Source: Paenibacillus ottowii
GTDB lineage: Bacteria; Bacillota; Bacilli; Paenibacillales; Paenibacillaceae
Length of the DNA: 47,569 nucleotides
Direction: 5' to 3'
Assembly (NCBI RefSeq): GCF_006874425.1
Contig: NZ_VIJZ01000020.1
Location: 1 to 47,569 of the forward strand
How positions within the stretch are numbered: position 1 is the first letter of the stretch; each line of letters opens with the position of its first letter. Below are positions 33,400 through 42,598 of this stretch, piece by piece. A program made the translations under genes and the position numbers. A model generated the notes under the pieces. The model worked only from the letters and a program-made list of their open reading frames with translations, was not told the DNA's origin and did not search any database.

Positions 33400-34977
33400 T
33401 TATGAGGAGAGATGATCCTTACCATGATATAAGAAATGGGAAAAGTCAGCGTAGCTCCCTTGGAATTGTTGCATATCATGAGCAGCAATACCTACAAAGT
33501 TCCCTGTAAATCCTCCGGTTAAAAAGCTGATATCCTGTATTTCAAAAAGTCGCTTCCAGGCAGGCTCATCCCCAACTCCATAATAAAATTGCGCATGGGA
33601 TGCATGGACCTCTACAGCCAAATGAACAGGAAGATCACTCTGAAGGACTATCACCTGTGGAACTAATGTAAATGAATTAGCTTCACATCGCATCATGCGC
33701 AGCACTTTTCCCACTCCCTCTTCATAGCTAACATACGCATACAAATAGTCCTCTTCATTGAGGTACAGCAACAGCCCCGCCATTTGCAAATAGCTGGTTG
33801 CCTGATACTCCAGTGCTGTTTCTACCCGAAAGTGATGATCCGTTTGCCGAATGGCAAGCACGTGATGCTGGAACAAACTTTGTATGGATTCCCCGGCATG
33901 GATTCGAAGATAGCCCGGGCGCTGGCTTAATGAACACCAGCTATCGTCCGCCAGGATACGCAATGTGTTCCACGTTTTGTCAAGTGTGGGGCCCTCGAAA
34001 AAGTCTTCGAAAATATACTCCTGCTGCTCTTGCTTAACCGAAATTGTCCCTTGAGGCGCAGGCACCTCCAGTTGAGGTGTATGGCCCCCGGCGGTTAATC
34101 GCAGCCAGCCTTCATCATTCCAATAGACCTGCTGCAAAGCTGTCTCGCGCCCTAAAATGGCATATTTCCCCTCCACCGGACGTGTACATAAATGAGCCAT
34201 GTACCATTCACCGTCTGGTGTTTGTACCAGACTGCCATGTCCTGCACATTGTAGCGGGAAATTCAACTGATCACGAGATGTAAGCATCGGGTTATGCGGG
34301 TCTACTTCATACGGACCGGATATCTGCTTGGAGCGTGCTACGGTCACTGCATGCCCCGTACCCGTCCCACCTTCCGCTGTAACAAGATAATAATAACCGT
34401 TCTGTCTATAGATGTGGGGCGCTTCTGTCTTCTTCAGTGGAGTGCAGTCAAAAATTTTAACAGGCTCGCCAATAAGTCGCTGTTGCTGGCTGTCATACTC
34501 CTGCATGACGATACCCGAAGACTTATTGCTCTCCAACATGCGGTAATCCCACAATGCATTCAATAGCCATTTGCGTCCATCCTCATCATGAAATAAAGAC
34601 GGGTCAAATCCACTACTGTTCAGATAAACAGGCTCAGACCACGGTCCGTGGATCGAAGGCGCCGTTATCACAAAATTATGAACGTCCTTGAATGGACGCT
34701 TGGTGCTTTTCACATCGGTATAGAGCAGATAAAACAGGTTATCCGCATAGCTTAGCTGCGGTGCCCAAATGCTGCAATTTTTTGGATTGCCTCTCAAATC
34801 AACCTGGTCAGTCAAAATATCCGTACAGTGCTCCCAATGAGCCAAATCTTTGGATTCATACACCCGTACTCCAGGCAGCCACTCAAACGATGACACTACA
34901 ATATAGTAAGTATTTTCTACTCGCGTAATACACGGATCGGGATTAAAGCCTTTTAAGATAGGGTTTTGGATCATCAT
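33400..34977 (-). CDS. GH43 beta-xylosidase/arabinofuranosidase-type enzyme
   Basis: 525 residues. N-terminal five-bladed propeller with Asp14 (GFNPDPCI), the pKa-modulating Asp in SSGFDPSLF and the acid Glu in KKTEAPHIY, as in GH43; a C-terminal concanavalin-like domain (about 335-520) is typical of subfamilies acting on xylo-oligosaccharides. No signal peptide, so cytoplasmic. Last gene of the operon; the ribosome site (AAGGAG, 12 nt before the ATG) lies inside the last codons of the pectinesterase gene, only 6 bp upstream. Probably trims xylose or arabinose from imported cell-wall oligosaccharides. Confidence 0.93.
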   Translation of the reverse strand: MMIQNPILKGFNPDPCITRVENTYYIVVSSFEWLPGVRVYESKDLAHWEHCTDILTDQVDLRGNPKNCSIWAPQLSYADNLFYLLYTDVKSTKRPFKDVHNFVITAPSIHGPWSEPVYLNSSGFDPSLFHDEDGRKWLLNALWDYRMLESNKSSGIVMQEYDSQQQRLIGEPVKIFDCTPLKKTEAPHIYRQNGYYYLVTAEGGTGTGHAVTVARSKQISGPYEVDPHNPMLTSRDQLNFPLQCAGHGSLVQTPDGEWYMAHLCTRPVEGKYAILGRETALQQVYWNDEGWLRLTAGGHTPQLEVPAPQGTISVKQEQQEYIFEDFFEGPTLDKTWNTLRILADDSWCSLSQRPGYLRIHAGESIQSLFQHHVLAIRQTDHHFRVETALEYQATSYLQMAGLLLYLNEEDYLYAYVSYEEGVGKVLRMMRCEANSFTLVPQVIVLQSDLPVHLAVEVHASHAQFYYGVGDEPAWKRLFEIQDISFLTGGFTGNFVGIAAHDMQQFQGSYADFSHFLYHGKDHLSS

Positions 34978-34983
34978 GAGACA

Positions 34984-35952
34984 TCACTTCTCCTTGCTCT
35001 TCCAAAATGTGACTCCCTTAAAAACCTGTTCCTTGCTCCATTCTTCTGCCCTCGCTTCAAAACAATCTGCCCACGGAACACGTTGCTGACGTAAAGAAGC
35101 TATTTCATCAGACCCACCATATTCCTGATAGCAGACGGTTTTCTCATTCGCGATATTTCCCCAATTATCCCATCCGCGTGGGTCAATATGACCACCCATT
35201 TTACAATCCACAAATACGGTTTTGGCATACTCCCGCCACGGACGGCCCAAAAAAACAGGGGTAATCTCAGGCTCTGCGGTTAAATAGCAATGATCGAAGA
35301 CATAGCCGTACGTTTGTCCTTGAGGCGTAGAGGCGGCTGTAACGTAGCTTGTATGGTTCTTATGGTGACGCAAACTACGAATCTCGCAATCTTCAAAGTA
35401 AGCGGTAGCCCCGCCAAAAATGAAATCTATCGTACCCTCGATGTAACAATGCTGATAGAGCTGGCCATAGTGTGCATGATGTTCTTTCAAAGGAATTCCA
35501 CCAAACTGCAATCGCTCTTTCGGTGCAGGAGGCAGAGGGCCTGTAAATAACGTGTCCTGGCACCCTTTAAAGGTACAGTTTCTAAAGACAGTTTGATCAC
35601 AATGAGCGTATACCGCAACGGCCTGCCCAATGTGTTCTCCCTGTCCAGCCGTGTTGGAGATGTTGAGATTTTCTAGGATCAAATGGCTGCCGCCTAAGAA
35701 TAAAGTCGGCGTCGCGAAGGTTCCTATTTCCTCACCTGCTTCATCCCGTTCCCTAGCATACCGACCCATTCGAATCTCTACCTGCCCGATGCCTATGATA
35801 TGTAGGTTGGAACGGTAAATCCGCACCTCTTCCTCATAGGTACCCGATAAAATAGTTAGCGTTTCCATTTCGTTGGAAGGCGATTGCTCCAATAAATTAA
35901 TCGCCTCCTGAATGGTGCGGAAATCACAAAAGGATTCTTTTCCGACTAGCAT
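34984..35952 (-). CDS. CE8 pectin methylesterase, intracellular
   Basis: 322 residues, right-handed beta-helix. CE8 signatures: GQAVAVY, GCQDTLF, YIEGTIDFIFGGATAYFEDC (catalytic Asp) and LGRPW. No signal peptide, while plant and most secreted bacterial enzymes have one, so it is inferred to remove methyl groups from imported methylated oligogalacturonides. GGGG lies 5 nt before the ATG. Co-transcribed with GH28 and GH43 enzymes. Confidence 0.93.
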   Translation of the reverse strand: MLVGKESFCDFRTIQEAINLLEQSPSNEMETLTILSGTYEEEVRIYRSNLHIIGIGQVEIRMGRYARERDEAGEEIGTFATPTLFLGGSHLILENLNISNTAGQGEHIGQAVAVYAHCDQTVFRNCTFKGCQDTLFTGPLPPAPKERLQFGGIPLKEHHAHYGQLYQHCYIEGTIDFIFGGATAYFEDCEIRSLRHHKNHTSYVTAASTPQGQTYGYVFDHCYLTAEPEITPVFLGRPWREYAKTVFVDCKMGGHIDPRGWDNWGNIANEKTVCYQEYGGSDEIASLRQQRVPWADCFEARAEEWSKEQVFKGVTFWKSKEK

Positions 35953-35977
35953 GGTTACCCCGATCCTTTCATTTGAT

Positions 35978-36874
35978 TTACAAGTGTTCAGCTAAAAATG
36001 ACTGCCAAGCCATTCGCATTTCCATGGTCTCCATATGTCCACCGCCCGCAATCACAGGCTGCCAATGCTCCGGGTGACCTGCTTTCTGGTAAGCTTCCAA
36101 CAACCCCTCTGCCAAATGCTCGACTCCTTCAATAGGACACATCCGATCATTTTGACCTGTTATACTCATCCGTGGACGAGGTACGATCCGCTTCTGAATA
36201 TCCAGCGTGGTGAAATGCTTTAACAAGCCGGGAACATAGGAATAGAAGCCGTGATGATCCAATCCTCTTTTGGCGATCAGTGTATGGGCATCTACCTGTC
36301 CGCAGATATCAACCGTGACCTGTATCCGTTCATCTAAAGCAGCCAGCCACCATGCCATGAGTCCACCCATCGACATGCCGATCGTCGCGATACGGGAAGC
36401 ATCAATGTCCTCACGCTGGCACATGTAATCTACCAAACGACGGTTATCGTACAGCATCATGCCCCACAGCACCTGGCCCTGCCAGAGCATTTCTTTTACC
36501 AGCTCGCTCTCGGTTTTACCTCCACGTTCATTGAAGCCCCACATGTCGATACAGCACGCGCAATATCCCATGTCTGTCAGAACTGTAGCAAACGAGGGCT
36601 GCTGTAAGTAAGGACTGCTATGCAGCAGCTCCCTACGTCCATTGGTATAGTTGCCCCCATGTGAATGGTTAAAAACGACCAATGGGAACGGACCATCCCC
36701 TTGTATTGGTGTAGCTACATAAGCGGGTACAGACTCGATCCCGTTCAAGTCCAGCAGGAGACACTCCAGTTGATATCCCTCCCGCTCTTCTTGATTCAGC
36801 AGAGTTGCCGTGATAGGGCGATCTGCCGGAAGGTCCCCCAGCAATGCTTGCAACTTATCCACGTTTTTATGCAC
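35978..36874 (-). CDS. Alpha/beta-hydrolase esterase of the pectin operon
   Basis: 298 residues, dienelactone-hydrolase-like fold. Triad candidates: Ser in GMSMGG, Asp in TGQNDRMCP and His in GGGHMET. GTG start with AGGAGG 10 nt upstream, 14 bp after the GH28 gene. No signal peptide. Likely an acetyl- or feruloyl-type esterase acting on imported oligosaccharides; exact substrate unknown. In Bacilli, similar genes sit in xylan and pectin loci. Confidence 0.87.
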   Translation of the reverse strand: MHKNVDKLQALLGDLPADRPITATLLNQEEREGYQLECLLLDLNGIESVPAYVATPIQGDGPFPLVVFNHSHGGNYTNGRRELLHSSPYLQQPSFATVLTDMGYCACCIDMWGFNERGGKTESELVKEMLWQGQVLWGMMLYDNRRLVDYMCQREDIDASRIATIGMSMGGLMAWWLAALDERIQVTVDICGQVDAHTLIAKRGLDHHGFYSYVPGLLKHFTTLDIQKRIVPRPRMSITGQNDRMCPIEGVEHLAEGLLEAYQKAGHPEHWQPVIAGGGHMETMEMRMAWQSFLAEHL

Positions 36875-36888
36875 CCTTTCACTCCCTC

Positions 36889-38250
36889 CTATTTCAGCAC
36901 ATTTTGTTCAGAAGGTTGTATCTTTACTTGTTCTATAAGCTTTTCAGGCTGAGCTGTATTCTTCGAGTGGCAGCGATTGATTTCAACGTCTTCCCCATTT
37001 TCAATATAAAAGGCAGGACCTTCGTGATTCTCAATTGTGACCTGTTGAAACCGAATATCCCTCACGTTACCTAGATAAAAACCACGGTTATTCATATCCT
37101 CAATTCCTGACATCATAGCCGGACGTCCGGGAATCGCATTTTTAGCCATAGAAATATCAATATTGGAAAATGTAATTTCAGCAATATATTGCTCTGCAAG
37201 TCCGTATAAGAAGCCAGCCGCCGCATGAACCTGACGTGCCGTGATATCGGAAAAATGGATTCGTCTAAAGCACGGAGTTTCATCCGTAACCGGATAGGGA
37301 TTTTTATCCCACACATATTTGTCCTTGCCCCGGGGTCCGCAGAAATAATATAGGTTCAGAATAAATGGACAAATGACCTCCTCCATCACAATGTTGCTGA
37401 CGCGAATATCCTCGATGATTCCGCCACGTCCCCGTCTGGATTTCAGACGTATGCCCCGATCTGTTTGCTTGAACACGCAATTGCTGATCGTAACATTACG
37501 AATATCTCCGCTCATTTCGCTTCCCAGTACGACAGCACCATGGCCATGAACCATTGTACAGTTGGTAATCGTAATATTTTCACAAGGAACCCGCTCTTGG
37601 GTATCTTCGGTTCCTGCTTTAATCGCAATACAGTCATCGCCTACATCTATGTTGCAGTTGCTGATACGAACATTGGAACAGGATTCGGGATTAATACCAT
37701 CGGTATTGGGTGAGTCTGCCGGGTTAAGAATGGACAAATTATCAATCGTAACGTTATAGCAAGCAATGGGGTTTACAGTCCAACTTGGGGAATTTTTCAA
37801 CATGAGATCTTTAATGGTGATCCGCTGACAGCGGTCAAAGCTGATTAATTTGGGTCTTGGATACTGTAACTCCTCAGAGTGATTCCGATGCTTTTCCCAC
37901 CACGGCTGACCATTTCCGTCCAGCGTTCCACTGCCTGTAAGCGAAATATTCTCAAGGTTCTCTCCATAAATGCACGAGGCATGTACTTCCCGCTGAACGC
38001 CTTCCCATCTGGATTCTACTACAGGGTAATCAGCCAGTTCCGTACTGAAGGAAAGAATTGCGCCTGGGCTTAAATGCAGCTCGATGTTACTTTTCAGAAA
38101 AATAGCGCCCGTCAAATACGTTCCAGACGGAACCAAAACAGTTCCTCCCCCAGCATTACTGGCCGCCTCTATGGCAGCCGCAATGGCCTCTGTTGCCATC
38201 GTTGTACCACCCTGAACTGCCCCATAATCTACAATGTTATATAATTGCAT
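36889..38250 (-). CDS. GH28 polygalacturonase, intracellular
   Basis: 453 residues, parallel beta-helix. All four catalytic motifs of GH28 are seen: NTDG (SPNTDGINPES), DD (VGDDCIAIK), GHG (HGHGAVVLGSE) and RLK (RGIRLKSR). Ribosome site AGGAGAG 6 nt before the ATG. No signal peptide. An exo-acting enzyme on oligogalacturonides is likely, given its operon with an importer; endo versus exo cannot be told from motifs alone. Confidence 0.95.
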   Translation of the reverse strand: MQLYNIVDYGAVQGGTTMATEAIAAAIEAASNAGGGTVLVPSGTYLTGAIFLKSNIELHLSPGAILSFSTELADYPVVESRWEGVQREVHASCIYGENLENISLTGSGTLDGNGQPWWEKHRNHSEELQYPRPKLISFDRCQRITIKDLMLKNSPSWTVNPIACYNVTIDNLSILNPADSPNTDGINPESCSNVRISNCNIDVGDDCIAIKAGTEDTQERVPCENITITNCTMVHGHGAVVLGSEMSGDIRNVTISNCVFKQTDRGIRLKSRRGRGGIIEDIRVSNIVMEEVICPFILNLYYFCGPRGKDKYVWDKNPYPVTDETPCFRRIHFSDITARQVHAAAGFLYGLAEQYIAEITFSNIDISMAKNAIPGRPAMMSGIEDMNNRGFYLGNVRDIRFQQVTIENHEGPAFYIENGEDVEINRCHSKNTAQPEKLIEQVKIQPSEQNVLK

Positions 38251-38267
38251 TTCTTTCTCTCCTGTCT

Positions 38268-39788
38268 TTATTTTTTCGTTTTCTTATACGCTTCCTCATA
38301 CTCAGCGGTAATTCGTGCTCCGCCTGATTGTTTCCAGTTTTCTACAGCTGCTTTAAATCCGGCTTCATCAAGTTCACCCATAATAAATTTGAAGGAGGCG
38401 TCAGTAATAATTTTCTCCAGCTCTGTTCCTTGCTCATTAGCAGTGACTGAATCCAGCGGCACTGTCGGGTCCAGAACAGCAAACTTATTATTTTCTCGCA
38501 CTAATTCATTAGCCATTTCCTTTTCCGGATTAGCATCCTTTAAGTTATAAGTGACTTCACTTGGTCTGGAGCTTGAAAACGGCTGTACGTCTGCTTGCCA
38601 CAAATCTGTATCTATAATTTTGAAGGAACCATCCTTTTCGATTTTATAATGAGTACCTTCAATACCACCGGTCATGTACATATATACATCTTTGTCAATT
38701 AAATCATCTACAAATTGCAGCAGTCTCTTCAACTCAGCTTCCGTCTTTACTTCAGATTTCGGAAAGGCCAGCAAGCCTCCTACACCACTTCCTTCAGACC
38801 ATACGTGATATTGTCCATCTCCATTCGAAATCTTGTTAACAGGCACCAGCTTCAGCCCTTTTTGTAAGCCTTGAGACAAGGTTCTAAGGTTAGAGATATC
38901 AATCATGCCTGTATAAATTCCTGCTTTACCTTGTGCAAATTGTTGTTGCTGGTCCGTTTTAGCGGTTACAGCAAAGTCTTTGGAGAGATACCCGTTTTTG
39001 TATAATTTATTGGAATACTTTAAGGTCTCCATATATTGAGGAGTATCAAACTCCGGCGTAAATTTCCCGTTTTCATCTACTTTCCAGCCATTAGGTGTTC
39101 CAAAGTAGGAACTTAACGTTTTGAAACTGCTGTAACGCAGATCCGATCTGTCAACAAACCCAGTCGTATCATTTTTTCCATTGCCATCCGGATCATCTTC
39201 TGTAAACGCTCTCGCAACTTCATACAGTTCATCCAGTGTGGTTGGCACCTTCAGACCTAAGCGATCCAGCCAATCCTGACGAATGACCAGACCCGCGCGG
39301 GCGAGATTCTTTTGGAATGGAACCCCATAAAGCCCCCCTTCAATGGAAGCGGCTTCGCGTACTTCAGGCGGGATCTTTTTTAAATTTTCATAATCATCTA
39401 AATATTTGCCCACATCCCAGAATAGTCCTGATTTCAATGAACTACGCACTGAGGAATTTGTCATCATCGTCAAAGTCACCATATCTGCCAATTCACCAGA
39501 AGCCAGTGCGGTGGTAATTCTCTCTTCCTTGGAAGCATCCGGCACCCAGTTGAACGTAATTTTGGAATTGGTGTATTCTTCGATTTTACTTTTAATCGTT
39601 TCAGTAGGCGGAGAGGCTGTGTGGAGTACGTTCAGCCAGGTAAATTCCAGTTTGGATTTGGGATCATAGGTTTGGCTGCTTTTTTCCTCTGCCCCTTTGT
39701 CACCACAAGCCGCTAGAAAAACACTCATGACCATCAGTGCGGCAAGAAGACCCGATACTCCCTTTTTCATCTTGGTACCTTTTTTCAT
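38268..39788 (-). CDS. Sugar ABC transporter solute-binding lipoprotein (YtcQ/LipO-like)
   Basis: 506 residues. Lipoprotein signal peptide with lipobox LAAC (VFLAACGDKG), then a large type 1 solute-binding protein (LEFTWLNVLHTASPP...). Size of 500 residues and partners (LplB- and YtcP-like permeases, DUF624 protein) fit the carbohydrate-uptake family whose members include YtcQ/YesO-type proteins for pectin-derived saccharides. AAGGAG lies 8 nt before the ATG. No ATPase gene is in the locus; such systems in Bacillus use the shared ATPase MsmX. Confidence 0.93.
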   Translation of the reverse strand: MKKGTKMKKGVSGLLAALMVMSVFLAACGDKGAEEKSSQTYDPKSKLEFTWLNVLHTASPPTETIKSKIEEYTNSKITFNWVPDASKEERITTALASGELADMVTLTMMTNSSVRSSLKSGLFWDVGKYLDDYENLKKIPPEVREAASIEGGLYGVPFQKNLARAGLVIRQDWLDRLGLKVPTTLDELYEVARAFTEDDPDGNGKNDTTGFVDRSDLRYSSFKTLSSYFGTPNGWKVDENGKFTPEFDTPQYMETLKYSNKLYKNGYLSKDFAVTAKTDQQQQFAQGKAGIYTGMIDISNLRTLSQGLQKGLKLVPVNKISNGDGQYHVWSEGSGVGGLLAFPKSEVKTEAELKRLLQFVDDLIDKDVYMYMTGGIEGTHYKIEKDGSFKIIDTDLWQADVQPFSSSRPSEVTYNLKDANPEKEMANELVRENNKFAVLDPTVPLDSVTANEQGTELEKIITDASFKFIMGELDEAGFKAAVENWKQSGGARITAEYEEAYKKTKK

Positions 39789-39815
39789 CGTGTTTGCTCC
39801 TTTTCTGTTGTATAT

Positions 39816-40439
39816 TCATGCCATATCTTCCTCTTTCACCAGAACCTCTCGCTCTATTTTGCTGAATACCTGATGCGTCATCCACATCACGAGATAACCG
39901 ATAAGGCTCGCTCCGGCAAAAGTCAGAATTCCTGGGTACAGGCCTAGAATCAATACATAAAGCACGACAATGGCTACAAAAAGAACAAGTGTATATTGTA
40001 AATACGAAAATCCAATGACAATCGACATCTTGATCTTCAGTCTGATGCCTTTCCAATCATAGTGAGCCAGCAAAGGAAAAATGTATGATAAAGAGATAAG
40101 ATACAAAAAGGCACCCATCAGTGTCACCACACGAACATACCAGGAGGAGACGTTGACGATATCCACGTAGAGCACATAACCCACAACGCTGTAAAGTCCG
40201 CCAATGATAACTGCTTCTTTAAAGCTTTCTTTAAAGTAACGTACAAACGTCGAGAAAATGGCGATTTCTTCATTGCCCCGAATCCATTGCCTTAAAATGC
40301 TCAGCATAGCAACGGTTGCAGGTCCCACACCTATAAAACCCAGGCCCATGATCGTCGCAATCGTCCACAGCAAGTTCAGGTAGACCAGGCGTAACAGGCG
40401 CCTGCACCATTTGTTCATGTTTTCTACAAACCGTACCAT
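39816..40439 (-). CDS. DUF624 (YesL-like) membrane protein
   Basis: 207 residues with about five membrane helices (LLRLVYLNLLWTIATIMGLG, TLMGAFLYLISLSYIFPLLAHYD and others). DUF624 proteins such as YesL occur with pectin and rhamnogalacturonan importers in Bacilli; their role is not established. Start ATG with GGAAGG upstream. 21 bp after the permease and 27 bp before the binding-protein gene, so it is within the operon. Confidence 0.9.
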   Translation of the reverse strand: MVRFVENMNKWCRRLLRLVYLNLLWTIATIMGLGFIGVGPATVAMLSILRQWIRGNEEIAIFSTFVRYFKESFKEAVIIGGLYSVVGYVLYVDIVNVSSWYVRVVTLMGAFLYLISLSYIFPLLAHYDWKGIRLKIKMSIVIGFSYLQYTLVLFVAIVVLYVLILGLYPGILTFAGASLIGYLVMWMTHQVFSKIEREVLVKEEDMA

Positions 40440-40460
40440 TTTGCATCCTTCCCATCGTCA

Positions 40461-41426
40461 TTAGTAAACGCCGTCCTCACCAAATTTCTTAGCGAGTCGA
40501 TTGGAGAACATAATCAGAATCAAACCTACTACACCTTTAAATAGTCCTACTGTCGTACTGAAACTTAACTGTCCATTTTTTAAGCCCGCAGTATAAATAT
40601 AGGTGTCAAAGATTTCGGCAACCTCGCGGTTTAATGAGTTCAATAACAGATACATATGCTCAAAACCCAAATCCAACGTGCTCCCGATTTTCAAAATTAA
40701 CAACGTAATAATAACCGGGCGGATCGCTGGCAACGTAACGTGCCATGTCTTGCGCAAACGTCCAGCGCCGTCCATCTCTGCGGCCTCATACAATTGTGTA
40801 TCCACCACTGTAATTGCAGATAAATAAATGATGGTAGACCAGCCGAGTTCCTTCCAAATCACTTGCCCGATATAAACTGTTCGCAGCCATTGCGGAGATG
40901 TCAAGAAGCTGATCTTTTCACCGCCCAGCGCGGCAATCATTTCATTCAGCACACCGCCGTCCACCGTCAGGAATACATAAGAAATCGAAACGATAATAAC
41001 CCATGACATAAAATGCGGAATGTAGATAATGGTTTGAATAATGTTTTTGAAAAACATCTTCCTAACCTCGTTCAGCATAAGCGCCAATATGATCGGCAAT
41101 GGAAAAAAGATTACAATATTCAGTGCAAATAAAACCAGCGTATTGCGAAGCAACATAAAAAAAGTAGGCTCAGTAAACAAACGAATAAAATGCTTCATTC
41201 CTACCCATGGACTGCCTGTGATTCCCTGAAAAGCTTGATAATCCTGAAATGCAATTACCAGTCCCCCCATAGGGAAATACTTGAAAATAATGAAGTAAAC
41301 CAGCCCGGGTAAAACCATCAGATAGAGTAGCTTGTGTTTCTGCATTCGTAAAAGGCTTTCCGTCGTTCTTTTGTTCTTTTTCATTCTCATCTTCATATTT
41401 GGTGCGGGGGCACTTGAGACTTTCAT
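40461..41426 (-). CDS. Sugar ABC transporter permease (LplB/YtcP-partner type)
   Basis: 321 residues from the ATG at 41426, with AAGGAGG 11 nt upstream; an ATG seven codons earlier is less likely. Six membrane helices. The permease signature EAA loop is YEAAEMDGAGRLRKTWHVTLP. First gene of the pectin operon. Its usual partner permease is not next in line but starts 0.27 kb away on the other strand (41699-42598). Confidence 0.95.
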   Translation of the reverse strand: MKVSSAPAPNMKMRMKKNKRTTESLLRMQKHKLLYLMVLPGLVYFIIFKYFPMGGLVIAFQDYQAFQGITGSPWVGMKHFIRLFTEPTFFMLLRNTLVLFALNIVIFFPLPIILALMLNEVRKMFFKNIIQTIIYIPHFMSWVIIVSISYVFLTVDGGVLNEMIAALGGEKISFLTSPQWLRTVYIGQVIWKELGWSTIIYLSAITVVDTQLYEAAEMDGAGRLRKTWHVTLPAIRPVIITLLILKIGSTLDLGFEHMYLLLNSLNREVAEIFDTYIYTAGLKNGQLSFSTTVGLFKGVVGLILIMFSNRLAKKFGEDGVY

Positions 41427-41454
41427 TAGTAGTTCGACCTCCTTCAAACGTTCC

Positions 41455-41468
41455 TGTATACGCTTTCA
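41455..41468. promoter_or_regulatory. cre-like site near the operon permease start
   Basis: TGTATACGCTTTCA; its complement TGAAAGCGTATACA matches the CcpA consensus TGWAANCGNTNWCA at 13 of 14 positions. Just upstream of the permease ribosome site, where a bound CcpA would block elongation. Confidence 0.6.
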
Positions 41469-41508
41469 AGAGTACGTTATTTTCGGCATTCCGCATATAA
41501 TCATAAAA

Positions 41509-41522
41509 TGATAGCGTTTACA
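41509..41522. promoter_or_regulatory. Catabolite-responsive element (cre)
   Basis: Complement TGTAAACGCTATCA matches the consensus TGWAANCGNTNWCA at all positions. Lies in the divergent promoter, upstream of the seven-gene operon. Confidence 0.8.
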
Positions 41523-41669
41523 AAAATAGGCGAACAGCCTACTTTACACCCTTTTCACCTCAGATAATGATTACTACACAACTTAATGATTATCCTCTTG
41601 TTTTCACCCTTAGAGAACACCTCAAGTTATGATTATATACGGAATTCTTTCCTCTTGATAAGGTTTAAA

Positions 41670-41683
41670 TGTAAACGATTACA
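41670..41683. promoter_or_regulatory. Catabolite-responsive element (cre) at the divergent permease
   Basis: TGTAAACGATTACA matches TGWAANCGNTNWCA at all positions and touches the AAGGAGG of the gene starting at 41699. CcpA bound here would act as a roadblock. Confidence 0.85.
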
Positions 41684-41698
41684 AGGAGGTCACCCACA

Positions 41699-42598
41699 TT
41701 GGAACAGCCATTATTCAAACCAAAATCACGAAAAAAAGAATCGCTGGGCAGTCGTATCTTCAACATTGTAAATAGTACACTCTTGATTCTCATTGCCCTC
41801 ACTTGTCTCTTGCCTTTTTTGAATATCATCGCCAGCTCATTTGCTTCAACTGAGGAAGTAGTGGCCAAGAAGTTCATTTTATTCCCTGTTACTTTTTCTT
41901 TGGATGCTTATCGCTATATCCTATCCACTCCAACGATTTTTAGAGGACTTGGGGTTTCGATCGGAGTAACGATCGTGGGTACAGTTGTAAGTATGATTTT
42001 TACCGCTTTTATGGCTTATGGATTATCCCGAAAATATCTCCTTGGCCGCAATACAATTAACTTTATTGTTGTGTTCTCTATGTTGTTTAGCGGGGGGATG
42101 ATTCCGACATTCCTCGTTGTCAAAAGCATGGGGCTGATCAATTCGTATTGGTCCTTGATTCTGCCCGTAGCCATCAATGCGTTTAACCTGATTATCATGC
42201 GTAACTTTTTTCAGGCATTGCCAGATGATTTGGAGGAATCGGCTAAGATGGACGGATGCAACGATTTTGGAATCTTCTTTAAAATTATGTTGCCCTTAGC
42301 CCTGCCTTCTATTGCAACTATTTCTTTGTTCTACGCTGTTGCCTACTGGAATACGTACATGCATGCCATTCTCTATATCAATGATTCTGCCAAATGGCCG
42401 ATTCAAGTCCTGCTTCGCCAAATTGTTATCGTCTCCAGTGGTATGCAGGCAGAAGGAACCGCGGTAGATGTCATCCCGCCTGCGCAGACGATTAAGATGG
42501 CGGTCATTGTCATAGCGACCGTTCCGATGTTAATCGTGTATCCATTTGTGCAAAAGCATTTTGTCAAAGGAGCTTTGTTGGGGGCAATTAAAGGTTAA
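41699..42598 (+). CDS. Sugar ABC transporter permease (LplC/YtcP-like), divergently placed
   Basis: 299 residues, six membrane helices, with the permease loop LEESAKMDGCNDFGIFFKIMLP. TTG start with AAGGAGG 9 nt upstream. It should form the heterodimeric channel with the permease at 40461-41426. Normally such pairs are adjacent in one operon; here they diverge from a shared, cre-rich promoter. Its stop overlaps that of the regulator gene by 4 bp on the other strand. Confidence 0.94.
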   Translation: MEQPLFKPKSRKKESLGSRIFNIVNSTLLILIALTCLLPFLNIIASSFASTEEVVAKKFILFPVTFSLDAYRYILSTPTIFRGLGVSIGVTIVGTVVSMIFTAFMAYGLSRKYLLGRNTINFIVVFSMLFSGGMIPTFLVVKSMGLINSYWSLILPVAINAFNLIIMRNFFQALPDDLEESAKMDGCNDFGIFFKIMLPLALPSIATISLFYAVAYWNTYMHAILYINDSAKWPIQVLLRQIVIVSSGMQAEGTAVDVIPPAQTIKMAVIVIATVPMLIVYPFVQKHFVKGALLGAIKG

